A stretch of DNA of 48,425 nt from assembly GCF_000685315.1 (NCBI RefSeq), contig NZ_ARYM01000025.1, positions 1 to 48,425 of the forward strand, in the 5' to 3' direction. Within the stretch, counting starts at the first letter, position 1; each line of letters begins with the position of its first letter. The notes beneath the pieces were generated by a model. The model was not told where the DNA came from, searched no databases, and worked only from the letters and a program-made list of their open reading frames with translations. This document shows positions 24,984 through 33,650 of the stretch, piece by piece. This stretch comes from Hyphomonas polymorpha PS728. GTDB lineage: Bacteria > Pseudomonadota > Alphaproteobacteria > Caulobacterales > Hyphomonadaceae. A program made the position numbers and the translations under genes.

Positions 24984-25687
24984 CGGGCTGCCTCCGGCCG
25001 CTTGCGGCCTCCTAACCGGTAAATCAACAGGCCGATGCCTGCCAGGGCACTGAAGAGGCCGATGGCGGTCATTATCCTCAGCAGCCAGTTGTCCATATCC
25101 GTGCGGTCTTTGTAGTCCATTATGTGGAACATCCAGGCGATGTCGAAGCCGCGCCAGAGATTGTGGCGCCGAGACACGAACTGGCCGGTCTCAGCGGAAT
25201 AGAAGAAGCTCGGCTGGTTCCAGCCTGCGAAATCTACGCGCCAAAGCGGCGGGGTCGCGTTCTGAATTTCCAGAGGTACGTCGTCCTCAATCAGCGAGAC
25301 AGCGATGATTTCTGCGTCTCCGGCGAAATCTGTTCGCGCGACCCGGCGAACGGACTCCTCGGAAACGGGCGAAACCACCTTCCCCGTTTCAGCACTGATG
25401 AGCGAATGGCGTTCACCCATCACCTGATAGACAGGTTCGCCATCAAACATCGTGAGGCGGACATGATGGGCATCAGGATTTGCGAGCAGAACCAGCCCAG
25501 GATCGATGTCGACCCGTGCCCAGTCAATTTCCGCTGGCTGAACATCTGACATCATATGCTTGCCATGAATGATGGGAAGCGGGATCACAGTCATGTAGAC
25601 CCCGCCCAGTGTCCACAAAACTGCCTGCACACCAATGATCAGTGTCGCCCATCTATGCATTTTACGGAACAGGGTTACCGGCTTCAT
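24980..25687 (-). CDS. PepSY-domain membrane protein
   Basis: The protein (235 residues) has an N-terminal helix (FRKMHRWATLIIGVQAVLWTLGGVY), PepSY-like periplasmic segments (LISAETGKVVSPVSEESVRRVAR, SFFYSAETGQFVSRRHNLWRGFDIAWMFHIMDY) and a C-terminal helix. Histidines in MHRW and FHIMDY parallel those of its downstream partner, so the two may form a heteromeric heme-binding or electron-transfer unit. ATG 25687 is chosen because GGGAGG lies five bases upstream. A strong hairpin precedes it. Confidence 0.85.
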   Translation of the reverse strand: MKPVTLFRKMHRWATLIIGVQAVLWTLGGVYMTVIPLPIIHGKHMMSDVQPAEIDWARVDIDPGLVLLANPDAHHVRLTMFDGEPVYQVMGERHSLISAETGKVVSPVSEESVRRVARTDFAGDAEIIAVSLIEDDVPLEIQNATPPLWRVDFAGWNQPSFFYSAETGQFVSRRHNLWRGFDIAWMFHIMDYKDRTDMDNWLLRIMTAIGLFSALAGIGLLIYRLGGRKRPEAAR

Positions 25688-25706
25688 TCCCACCTCCCAA
25701 GTGGCG

Positions 25707-25730
25707 GCCGGGCGGGTTTTCCCGCCCGGC
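25707..25730 (-). promoter_or_regulatory. perfect intercistronic hairpin
   Basis: GCCGGGCGGG (25707-25716) and CCCGCCCGGC (25721-25730) form a 10-bp stem with a TTTT/AAAA loop. It sits seven bases after the receptor stop and just upstream of the PepSY ribosome binding site. Lacking a U-tract, it is more likely an mRNA-stabilising or partial-termination element that lowers reductase expression relative to the receptor. Confidence 0.6.
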
Positions 25731-25736
25731 GATCCC

Positions 25737-28466
25737 TCAGAACCAGCGATAGTTGAGACGCATGTAGAAGCGGCGCCCCATCAGATCGTACGTCATGGTA
25801 TCGGTATTGGCGTCCGTCCAGCTCGCGATGAACGGAGCGCTTTCGTCGAACAGGTTGTCCACACCGAGCGATAGCGAGGCTTTCTCGGTCAGACGGTAAG
25901 TACCCTGGACGTTGTGGTAGAACACGTTTGGCGTGCTATGGCCAATTGCGCCGGGCGCGGCATTGAAGTCGGTCGCTTCGCCGATCCACTGCATCGTGTA
26001 GGCTGTCGACCATTTGTCTCCTGACAGGCTGAAGCTGCCGGAACCGCGCCACTCCGGGAAGCCACCATTGCCCCCACCAATATATCCGTCGAACACGAGC
26101 GGGGCAGCGCCCGGGAAAGGCGTAACTTCATACGTGTCGAGGTAGGTGATGTTGGCGTTAAGACTGGCATCGAGGCCGCGAAGATCGAAACCGTATATTG
26201 CGGCCAGATCGACTCCCGAGACCGTTTCGCTGCCGGTGTTAACCGGCTGGGCGGAGAGGTAGTTGACCTCGCCGGTTACCGGATTGCGCGTGAAATGACT
26301 TGCATTGCAGAACGGATGGCTCAGGTTTTGGGAATTGTAGCAGACCGAAAGTTTGGTCGAGCCGGGGATAGAGCGGATCGCATCCTCGATTTCTATGTTG
26401 AAATAGTCCGCCGTCAATGTAAGGCCATTCGCGAACGCGGGCTGCCAGACCACGCCTATGGTGTGAGACTCGGCGCTTTCCGGCTTCAGGTTCGGATTGG
26501 CTCCCGTCTGCGTAAGGATCGTATTTCCGAGCTGTACATAACCTGCCGGAACGCCCGAGGCTGCACAGTTTACCGCAATGACCGAACCTCCCGGCAGAGA
26601 TGAATAACCGCTGCACGGATCAGTGGTCGTCAGATTGCCCTCGCCAACCCCTCCGAAAAGCTGGGGAACGCTGGGCACGCGGAACGCCGTGCCGAAGGTT
26701 GCCCGCGCGCGAACAGCGGGAGTGACCTGCCAATCCAGTCCCAGCTTGTAGTTGGTGTCGCCGCCGAAGACATCGTAATCCGAATAGCGAATGGCGGCGT
26801 CCAGGGTGAGCTTCTCGACCAGGGGCAGATCGGCGAGTAGCGGGGCGGAGACTTCAAGATAGACCTCGCTGGCGGCGATCTCGCCGGAAATCGGTTCCTG
26901 CTGGTTGGTGTTGGCAATGCCAAGTACCGTCAGCGGGTCGGGATCACGCCAGCCCTTTTCTTTGCGGTAAACGCCGCCCAGCGCAAAGGCCAGCGCGCCG
27001 GCGGGAAGCTCGAACAGGTCGCCCGTGATATCTGCCGTCAGGCTGGTCTGCTCGTTGCCGCCCGTGCCGCGCATCGTGAAGAAGATGTAGTCGAGCACTT
27101 CGGGCGTGAGATCGCCATAGCCGAGATAGTCGCCGCAGGGGATCGCTGCGCCGGGCGTGTTGCTGCAGCGCGAAGTGTCAAGTGTTTCGGCGACACGCTG
27201 CCTGTTGGCAATGTTCGTTGATCCGTCCACGCCCGTATTTCGGCCGTAATTGGCAGCAACCTCCCAGGCCCAGCCATTCGGCAGAGTGCCATCAAGACCG
27301 GCAACGAAGCGCCACGTATTGACATCCTGAAAGAAGTACCGCGGGCCCTGCTCCAGCAGGCGGCGGCTTTCCAGAATAAGATTCTGCCCCGTCGGGTTCG
27401 TCGGATGGTCTGCTGCGATGGCAATGTTGGTCAGGCTGCCGGGGCTCGCGAGCTGTTCAGACTGGCGGTTGGTGTAAAGGAATTCGGTGAACAGCCCGAT
27501 CTCGTCGGTGAGGTTCAGCCGGCCGAACGAGGTGAAAGAGACACGCTCGATCGGGTTGACGGCGTTCAGATACGGAAAGGAGGCGAAGTTGTGCGCGCCT
27601 GCTGAATAAGGCTCATAGAAATCGCCGTCACCGCCGGGAACCTGATTGAAGTTGACCCGGGAGCCGTCCGCCAGAAGCGCGCGCCCTCCGATCGTTGCCG
27701 AGCTGCCATAGCATTCCAGGCTGCCACTGGCTTCCCGCAGGGAGCAGGCTGCACGGTCGGCCATGTTGACAGCTTCAGTCTTCTGGTAGCTGATCGAGGC
27801 GTTCAGGCTGCCGCGATCTGAGACGATACCCCAGATGGCGTCGGCGTTGTATTCGGCGCCATCCCCCTCTCCAGTAATTCCGTATCGTGCGCTGGTGTTG
27901 AAGCCTTCGAATTCCCGCGTGATGATGTTGACCACACCGGCAACGGCATCGGCGCCGTAAATCGCCGACGCACCATCCTTCAATACCTCGATACGCTCAA
28001 TAACTGACACCGGGATAACAGACAGGTCGACCGAACTGTTTGCCCCCGTACCCCCGCTGACGACGCGGCGGCCATTCAGGAGGACCAGCGTGCGGTTAAC
28101 CCCCAGTCCGCGCAGGTTCACCTGCGTCGTCCCGTAGCCATTGGACGTCCAGTAGGCATTTGTCTGGTTACCCGCAAATCCGGCCGTCGCAGGAAGACGC
28201 TCAAGCAGCTGCTCGATGGCCACCACTCCGGTCATCTCGATCTGCGAACGGTCCATGACCGTTGCCGGCCCGAGTCCGGTAATGTCTTGTCTCTGGATGC
28301 GGCTCCCCGTGACCCGGACGGCCTCCATGGAGAGCGCGGATGTGTCAGCCTCAGCTTCCTGAGCGAAAGCCAAACCTGTTCCTCCACTTCCCGCAAGCAT
28401 TGTTGCGGCAAGCAGTCTGGCAGTAATGCAATGCAATGTTTCTATCCTTCTTGAAGGATCCGCCAA
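25737..28466 (-). CDS. TonB-dependent outer membrane receptor
   Basis: The protein (up to 909 residues) has a signal sequence ending near LAFAQEAEA and a TonB-box/plug region (MEAVRVTGSRIQRQDITGLGP, VNLRGLGVNRTLVLLNGRRVV, ERIEVLKDGASAIYGADAVAGVVNII). The barrel ends in the aromatic terminus RLNYRWF. Paired cysteines in predicted loops (for example CSLREASGSLEC and CSNTPGAAIPC) suggest disulfide-braced extracellular loops. There is no STN domain. The frame opens at TTG 28466; a TTG at 28436, nine bases after AAGGA, is an alternative start. Followed by PepSY reductase genes, it probably imports a metal complex. Confidence 0.88.
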   Translation of the reverse strand: MADPSRRIETLHCITARLLAATMLAGSGGTGLAFAQEAEADTSALSMEAVRVTGSRIQRQDITGLGPATVMDRSQIEMTGVVAIEQLLERLPATAGFAGNQTNAYWTSNGYGTTQVNLRGLGVNRTLVLLNGRRVVSGGTGANSSVDLSVIPVSVIERIEVLKDGASAIYGADAVAGVVNIITREFEGFNTSARYGITGEGDGAEYNADAIWGIVSDRGSLNASISYQKTEAVNMADRAACSLREASGSLECYGSSATIGGRALLADGSRVNFNQVPGGDGDFYEPYSAGAHNFASFPYLNAVNPIERVSFTSFGRLNLTDEIGLFTEFLYTNRQSEQLASPGSLTNIAIAADHPTNPTGQNLILESRRLLEQGPRYFFQDVNTWRFVAGLDGTLPNGWAWEVAANYGRNTGVDGSTNIANRQRVAETLDTSRCSNTPGAAIPCGDYLGYGDLTPEVLDYIFFTMRGTGGNEQTSLTADITGDLFELPAGALAFALGGVYRKEKGWRDPDPLTVLGIANTNQQEPISGEIAASEVYLEVSAPLLADLPLVEKLTLDAAIRYSDYDVFGGDTNYKLGLDWQVTPAVRARATFGTAFRVPSVPQLFGGVGEGNLTTTDPCSGYSSLPGGSVIAVNCAASGVPAGYVQLGNTILTQTGANPNLKPESAESHTIGVVWQPAFANGLTLTADYFNIEIEDAIRSIPGSTKLSVCYNSQNLSHPFCNASHFTRNPVTGEVNYLSAQPVNTGSETVSGVDLAAIYGFDLRGLDASLNANITYLDTYEVTPFPGAAPLVFDGYIGGGNGGFPEWRGSGSFSLSGDKWSTAYTMQWIGEATDFNAAPGAIGHSTPNVFYHNVQGTYRLTEKASLSLGVDNLFDESAPFIASWTDANTDTMTYDLMGRRFYMRLNYRWF

Positions 28467-28719
28467 TCCTTATACGGACTCATGGCAGGATGAATTTGCA
28501 TGTTTTCATGCGTCAAAAGATGGAATGACCCCTCCCAGGCGGCCACGGCTCACGCAGCACTGAATGTCCGCGTCAATAGGTGTACGTCCGGGTATGAGGC
28601 TTCCCTCACGCTTTTGTTACAAAATTGTCGGGTTTGACCACAGGGCCCTACTCGCTGCACAATTTTTGAGGGGGCCGCGCTCCGGCAGCGTACTAATTGA
28701 ACGAACACAGGATATTCGC

Positions 28720-29004
28720 ATGACTGAGGTTGATCGCCTTCTGACCCGCCTTTCCGAAACACCGGCAAGCACTGATCTTTCTCAACTGGAGGCGGATGTA
28801 TGGAACCGCATCGACGCACAGCGCGAAAATTTCGCCTTTAGCCTGGTGCGTACACTACCGCTGACGGCGACTTTCTTCGCCTTGCTGATGGGCTTTGCGA
28901 CCGCCGTGGTCAGCACACCTTCCCAGCAGGACTTCCATGATATGGCCGTTTTCTCCGCTAACACGCCGCTGGCCCCCTCGACGCTGCTTGCGAAACACTC
29001 ATGA
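28720..29004 (+). CDS. cnrY: CnrY-like anti-sigma factor
   Basis: The 94-residue protein has a short cytoplasmic N-terminal part (LSQLEADVWNRIDAQ) that would bind the sigma factor, one membrane helix (LPLTATFFALLMGFATAVV) and a short periplasmic tail. Sequence conservation in this family is poor. Length, topology and position before CnrX- and CnrH-like genes, with 4-base overlaps, are the main evidence. In Cupriavidus, CnrY is 95 residues and tethers CnrH to the membrane until metal is sensed. Confidence 0.7.
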   Translation: MTEVDRLLTRLSETPASTDLSQLEADVWNRIDAQRENFAFSLVRTLPLTATFFALLMGFATAVVSTPSQQDFHDMAVFSANTPLAPSTLLAKHS

Positions 29005-29444
29005 TTCAGTCTGCCCGAACTTATCTCCTTGTTAGCTTCCTGCTGGCCACCCTGGCAGGCACTGTTGCCGCCTGGTCTACAACCACCTATTTCGCCTCGC
29101 GCGTTCAGGAACCTTCTCTGCACCAGATGATCCACCGGGATCTGCGGCTCACGAGCCAGCAAAGTGCTCAGGTGGCGGAAATCGAAGCGCGTTATTCAGC
29201 TCAGCGGCAGCGTCGGGAAAATGAGATGCGGGCCGCCAACGCCCGCCTCGCCGCCAGCATTGAGACAGATCGCCAGCTCAGCGCCGAAGTCCAGGCCGCC
29301 ATCGAGGATTTCCACCTTGCCATGGGGGAGCTTCAGATGGAAACCATCCGATATGTCTTCGAAATCCGCGAGACACTTACCCCAGAGCAGCAGACGAGGT
29401 TTGACGCCACCGTCACGGCCTATCTGACTGAACAGGAATTGTGA
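29001..29444 (+). CDS. cnrX: CnrX-like periplasmic metal sensor
   Basis: The 147-residue protein has an N-terminal membrane anchor (residues 8-27) and an all-helical periplasmic domain of the CnrX/Spy-like type. Potential metal ligands are H41 and H45 (LHQMIHRDL), E60/E62, H105 and M108, which correspond approximately to the Ni/Co site of CnrX. The LTSQQSAQVAEIEARY helix is typical of the heavy-metal-resistance family. Binding of metal would pull on the CnrY-like protein and free the sigma factor. Which metal is sensed here is not clear. Confidence 0.8.
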   Translation: MIQSARTYLLVSFLLATLAGTVAAWSTTTYFASRVQEPSLHQMIHRDLRLTSQQSAQVAEIEARYSAQRQRRENEMRAANARLAASIETDRQLSAEVQAAIEDFHLAMGELQMETIRYVFEIRETLTPEQQTRFDATVTAYLTEQEL

Positions 29445-30019
29445 GTCCCGAACCCGCCGGGCAGGATGCGGATCTCGTCCGCAGGGCGCGCGCCGGAGAG
29501 GAGCGTGCCTATACCCTGCTGATGCGGCGGCACAAGGAAAGCCTCTATCGCTTCGCGCGCCGCTACACCGGTGACAGCGACGAAGCATATGAGGTCGTCC
29601 AGCTGACCTTCATTTCTGCCTGGAAAGCTCTTGCCCGCTTCGACACGAACAGATCCTTCGACATCTGGCTGAGAGCAATTGCCCTGAACAAGTGCCGGGA
29701 TACGGCCCGGCGGGCGAAAATCCGCAGCCTTGTTTTTGGACCGCGCACCAGCCGGCTGGATGAACCCGTTGATCCTGCATCCCCTCTTCCAGGTCCAGAG
29801 ATCATCGCAGCAGAACGTGATGAGCTGCGCGCTGTGGAAGCCGCGATATTGCAGCTGCCGGACGGGCTCAAGGCGCCCCTCATCCTGACTGCGATGGAGG
29901 GCCTTTCAATGTCGGAAACTGCCGCAATTCTCGGGATGACGGCCAAGGCGGTCGAGAACCGCCTCTACCGCGCGCGGAAAGTTCTGGCGGACGCTCTGAA
30001 AACAGACCGGCGCCGTTAG
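29441..30019 (+). CDS. cnrH: CnrH-like ECF sigma factor
   Basis: Starting at GTG 29441 in a GTGA overlap, the 192-residue protein has region 2 (LVRRARAGEERAYTLLMRRHKESLYRFARRYTGD, FDIWLRAIALNKCRD) and region 4 (LPDGLKAPLILTAMEGLSMSETAAILGMTAKAVENRLYRARKVL). Size and context match CnrH (191 residues in Cupriavidus). It is convergent with the copper operon. I could not identify its target promoters by eye. Confidence 0.88.
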   Translation: MSPEPAGQDADLVRRARAGEERAYTLLMRRHKESLYRFARRYTGDSDEAYEVVQLTFISAWKALARFDTNRSFDIWLRAIALNKCRDTARRAKIRSLVFGPRTSRLDEPVDPASPLPGPEIIAAERDELRAVEAAILQLPDGLKAPLILTAMEGLSMSETAAILGMTAKAVENRLYRARKVLADALKTDRRR

Positions 30020-30055
30020 AAAGCCGGGGCGATCCCGCAGAACCGCCCCTGCCAG

Positions 30056-30451
30056 TCATCGAACCGCAAAGGTGAAGGAGCCGGTCATTTCGTGGTCGTC
30101 CGCGCCTGCGCGCCAGCTGACCTGGTAACCGCCCGGTTCCAGCGTTTCGCTGAGTGGGATCTCGACACGCTCCACCGGCTTTACCGGCAGCTGAGCGTCG
30201 ATCTCAATACGCTCCATCCCCTCAGTCATCAGTTGCACGGATTTGGGAACCATGGGGTGTTCGAATTCGAGGACGAGTTTTTCCACCCTGCCTTTGACGA
30301 TCTCTCCTTTAGCCGGCACCGAGGCGGAAACGCCCTTCATGCCGCCGTGCGACGTATGTGAACTGCCATGCCCATGCCCCTGGGCGATTGCGGGAACAGA
30401 AGTAAAGGCTACTGCCGCAAGGCTGATCGCAATAATACGTGTACTAATCAT
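30056..30451 (-). CDS. copC: CopC-like periplasmic copper-binding protein
   Basis: The 131-residue protein has a signal peptide (IIAISLAAVAFTSVPAIA) and a His/Met-rich N-terminus (HGHGSSHTSHGGM). A CopC beta-sandwich follows (LVLEFEHPMVPKSVQLM, PLSETLEPGGYQVSWRAGADDHEMTGSFTFAVR). ATG 30451 is used because AGGAG lies eight bases upstream. It would bind copper in the periplasm and pass it to or from the multicopper oxidase encoded just upstream. Confidence 0.85.
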   Translation of the reverse strand: MISTRIIAISLAAVAFTSVPAIAQGHGHGSSHTSHGGMKGVSASVPAKGEIVKGRVEKLVLEFEHPMVPKSVQLMTEGMERIEIDAQLPVKPVERVEIPLSETLEPGGYQVSWRAGADDHEMTGSFTFAVR

Positions 30452-30471
30452 CTGGTGTCTCCTGATTGTGA

Positions 30472-31809
30472 TCATATATCGATACCGTCCTTTTGGATCT
30501 CATCGGCGCGTGCGAGGCGCGCAGTTGTATCTTCGGGTGCCTGATACCAGCCCGGATCTTCGTAGCTGGTAATTCCGGGGCGCACCTTCAGCAAAGTGAA
30601 CATTCCGCCCATACCAATGTGATCGAAGGGGCCCTGCGCGCCCACCATCGGGATAGCATTGTCCGGGATACGCATATGGCCCATTTCGACGTGCTTGCCA
30701 TGGGCGGCCATGTCATTGCCGTCCATCGCCATATAGCCCGGGACCAGGTCGCCCACGAGGCCGGAGAAAACGGACTGATCCACGCCCACCATATTCTCAA
30801 GGTCATGCCCCATCTGGTTCATCACATGGTGGGTCATATGGCAGTGAACCGCCCAGTCTCCGGGATTGTCCGCTACGAATTCGATCGTCCGTGCAGAGCC
30901 GACAGGTATGAGGATCGTTGCTTCCGGCCAGCGGGCAGTCTCAGGGATCTCCCCCCCATCGGTACCGACGACCTGAAACGTGTGGCCATGCAGGTGGAAC
31001 GGGTGATGGTCCATCGCCGAGAGGTTGGCCACACGCATGCGTACCCGTTGATTTTGACGCACCACCATAGGCTCCGTGCCCGGAAATGCCCTGGCGTTGA
31101 AGGTCAGAATGTTAAAGTCAGTCATCTCGTTGGGATCAGGCCTGCGCGCACCGGGGCGAATCTTCCAGGTCGACAGCATGATGGCAAAGTCCCTGTCCAC
31201 GCGGCGCTTCGGACGCCGCGGATGAATGACGAACATACCCATCATCCCCAGCGCCATCTGGGTCATCTCATCATGATGAGAATGATACATGTGGGTGCCG
31301 TGCTGCACGAGAGGAAACTCGTAGCGGAAGGTTTCCCCGGGCTGAATCAGGGGCTGGGAAAGCCCCCCAACACCGTCCATCCCTGAAGGCAGGATCAGGC
31401 CATGCCAGTGTATGGAGGTAGGCGCCCGCAGCCGGTTTGTCACATAGATGCGCACCCGGTCGCCTTCGACGGCCTCGATGGTGGGGCCGTGCACCCGTCC
31501 ATTGAACCCCCAGCAGGTCGCCGTAAGACCGGGCGCGAACTCATGTTGCACTTCTTCAGCAATCAGATGGAACACCTTCACCCCGCCAGCGACCTTATAG
31601 GGCAACGTCACCCCATTTGGTGTGATCACCGGCGTGTAGTCCTCGCCTGGCGCGCCCGGGGGGTAATTGCCCGGCTCAACTGTCCGGGCATGGTGGAACT
31701 GGTTGCCTGCGGTCTGCGCGGATGCCTTGCCCGCTGCCATGCCAGCGCCAGCCACGGCGAGTCCGGCGACTGTCAGGGCATCGCGCCTGCTGAGTTTGAT
31801 CTTGCTCAT
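30472..31809 (-). CDS. Tat-exported multicopper oxidase
   Basis: The 445-residue protein has a twin-arginine leader (SRRDALTVAGLAVAG) and all four copper-ligand motifs: HWHG, HSHHDE, HPFHLHGH and HCHMTHHVMNQM, the last giving the type-1 ligands including an axial Met. These define an active oxidase coupling substrate oxidation to reduction of O2 to water. At 445 residues it is shorter than CopA/CueO. A Met/His-rich segment (YMAMDGNDMAAHGKHVEMGHM) may bind extra copper, as in cuprous oxidases. It overlaps the TolC-like gene by 4 bases. Confidence 0.92.
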   Translation of the reverse strand: MSKIKLSRRDALTVAGLAVAGAGMAAGKASAQTAGNQFHHARTVEPGNYPPGAPGEDYTPVITPNGVTLPYKVAGGVKVFHLIAEEVQHEFAPGLTATCWGFNGRVHGPTIEAVEGDRVRIYVTNRLRAPTSIHWHGLILPSGMDGVGGLSQPLIQPGETFRYEFPLVQHGTHMYHSHHDEMTQMALGMMGMFVIHPRRPKRRVDRDFAIMLSTWKIRPGARRPDPNEMTDFNILTFNARAFPGTEPMVVRQNQRVRMRVANLSAMDHHPFHLHGHTFQVVGTDGGEIPETARWPEATILIPVGSARTIEFVADNPGDWAVHCHMTHHVMNQMGHDLENMVGVDQSVFSGLVGDLVPGYMAMDGNDMAAHGKHVEMGHMRIPDNAIPMVGAQGPFDHIGMGGMFTLLKVRPGITSYEDPGWYQAPEDTTARLARADEIQKDGIDI

Positions 31810-33260
31810 CCGTGGTCGTGCCCCTGATGTTGATTGGGATCGGGCGGGCTATGTTCCACTGGCTTCTCCTCCGACTGCGGATGATCATCCTCGTTCCCGG
31901 TATCCGCGCCGGACTCGAAGTCGCTGACGCGCACATGACGCTCCAGTTCCGCCCGTGCGCGCCAGTAATCAGTCACGGCTTCAAGATAGTCGCGCCCCGC
32001 ATCCACACGGTCACGGCGGGACTGCAACAGTTCGAACATGCCGATCTGCATCGCGTTGAAGTCGCGCACCACGCCATCAAAAACCTCTGCGGAAACTGGC
32101 AGGGAAACATCACGGTGGAACAGGGCCAGAGCGCGCGCACTTTCTGCGGTCTGGGCTGATGAACGGATATCTGCCAGACTGTCGAGCCGCGCCTGGTGCA
32201 GCCTCTGAAAAGCCTGGCGCATCTCAGATGCCACCCGCTGACGGCCCGCCACTCCCAGATCAACCGGCAAAGCCAGGCCGAGGCTGTAGGACTCGTCAGA
32301 CCAGCTGCCATCGCGCTCAAATTCCGCACCGAACTCCGCATCCCTCATCAGCGCTTCGATATTGCGCAGGCCGCGACCCGCTGCCATCTGTCGCATATCC
32401 GCTTCGGCGGCTGCGACCTGAAGGCTGTCATCCATCGCCGCCCCGATCAGCCGCCCGGTATCCAGCGCCGCTTCTGCGGGTGCTGGCAGACGTGAGACCA
32501 GCTGCAGCTTTTCCGCGCGTTCCTGCGTCAGGCCCAGTATGGCGATCAGCCGTTCCCGCGTAGGTCCGACCTGCCCCTCGGCGCGCATTCGCTCAGCTGT
32601 CATCTGCGCGGCGAATTGTCTCTGACGGTCATAATCCACCCGCGCGATATTACCTGCCTCAAACATGGCTTCAGCCGCCAGCTGCGCCGCCTGCCCGGCC
32701 GCCTCGGCCTGCCTGTAAAGGTCGAGTGCCTGCACCGCAGCCGTATGCTCTATGAACGCAATGCGCACGTCTGCCGCGGCGTCTGCCAGGACGGCCGCAG
32801 CGCGCGCCTGCGCAGCCTCCATCGCGGCCTTGCCTGCCTGCGCGCGTTGCGGCCAGAAGATCAGATCGAGAAGGGACGCAGATACGTCAAGGCTCAGGAT
32901 GTTCCCGCTGGTTGGCCTTGAAATTTCAAGAAAAGGCGCAGTAGGAAGCACAGAAGATATCAGATCGGCGCGCGCTATCCCCAGCACTTCGAGTTCCGCC
33001 TGCAGACGGGGACTGGTAAGGAAGGCCAATGCCACCGCTTCATCCATCCCGACACGTTCTGCCAGTAACCGGTCCGCTGCGGCGTCAGCCTCTGCCTGAC
33101 TGGCCTGGCTCCGTGTCCATACAGGCGCTGCCCCTGTCCGCGCCTCAACCACCTTACTTATGTCAGTGAAGCCTGCATCAGGCTGCACACTCGCGCAGGC
33201 CGAAGCCGTAAGCAGGAGCAAACCAGGTCCGAGAACCCGTCGCTGACGGAGCGTCTTCAT
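31806..33260 (-). CDS. TolC/CzcC-like outer membrane lipoprotein with His-rich tail
   Basis: The 484-residue protein has a lipoprotein-type leader (LLLLTASAC) and two efflux repeats (MDEAVALAFLTSPRLQAELEVLGIARADL near residue 72; SYSLGLALPVDLGVAGRQRVASEMRQAF near 310). Long helices follow as in TolC/CzcC proteins. The C-terminus is His- and acid-rich (DDHPQSEEKPVEHSPPDPNQ, then HQGHDHG), which could bind copper. AAGGA precedes the start. No inner-membrane pump is encoded nearby, so the protein may serve a pump elsewhere or store metal. Confidence 0.88.
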   Translation of the reverse strand: MKTLRQRRVLGPGLLLLTASACASVQPDAGFTDISKVVEARTGAAPVWTRSQASQAEADAAADRLLAERVGMDEAVALAFLTSPRLQAELEVLGIARADLISSVLPTAPFLEISRPTSGNILSLDVSASLLDLIFWPQRAQAGKAAMEAAQARAAAVLADAAADVRIAFIEHTAAVQALDLYRQAEAAGQAAQLAAEAMFEAGNIARVDYDRQRQFAAQMTAERMRAEGQVGPTRERLIAILGLTQERAEKLQLVSRLPAPAEAALDTGRLIGAAMDDSLQVAAAEADMRQMAAGRGLRNIEALMRDAEFGAEFERDGSWSDESYSLGLALPVDLGVAGRQRVASEMRQAFQRLHQARLDSLADIRSSAQTAESARALALFHRDVSLPVSAEVFDGVVRDFNAMQIGMFELLQSRRDRVDAGRDYLEAVTDYWRARAELERHVRVSDFESGADTGNEDDHPQSEEKPVEHSPPDPNQHQGHDHG

Positions 33261-33650
33261 GGGCTGTCCTTCACGTCGTATAGGGCCTTGTTTACTGAGG
33301 ATACGCGCCCCGACGCCCCCTCCCTCAACTTATATGCAGCAACCGCGCAGTGCCATTCCGGGCGACAAAGGGCTATCAGGCAGACACATATGCGCCGAGC
33401 GGAGAGCGCTCGACGGATCGGCAATGCTGACTTGTCAGGAAACCACCACGCGCCGGGGCTTGTCGGGAGAACCAACTCTGCGGCAAACACGCGACACTAA
33501 TCCTGACCCTTGCACTGCGGATTTCGTTATCAACTTTCTAACGGCTCCATTCAGATCAGTCCCATGCACTCGACGTCGTTGGGGAATCCCGTAGTTTGCT
33601 TGATAAAATGTGGAGATTCCGGCCCGGCCATAGCCGGGACATAACCGACC
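33261..33650. other. intergenic region upstream of the copper operon
   Basis: These 390 bases must hold the promoter of the minus-strand copper operon and the 3' flank of the kinase gene. A CATATAAG word lies near 33330 on the minus strand, but I find no matching -35 element. A small hairpin CCCGGC-tat-GCCGGG-like stem near 33623-33638 may end kinase transcription. No gene is convincing. Confidence 0.4.

Noticed and set aside
33320..33350. Sigma-54 promoter (TGGCAC...TTGC) upstream of the copper operon
   Set aside because: The GG and GC elements are two bases too far apart for a -24/-12 promoter.
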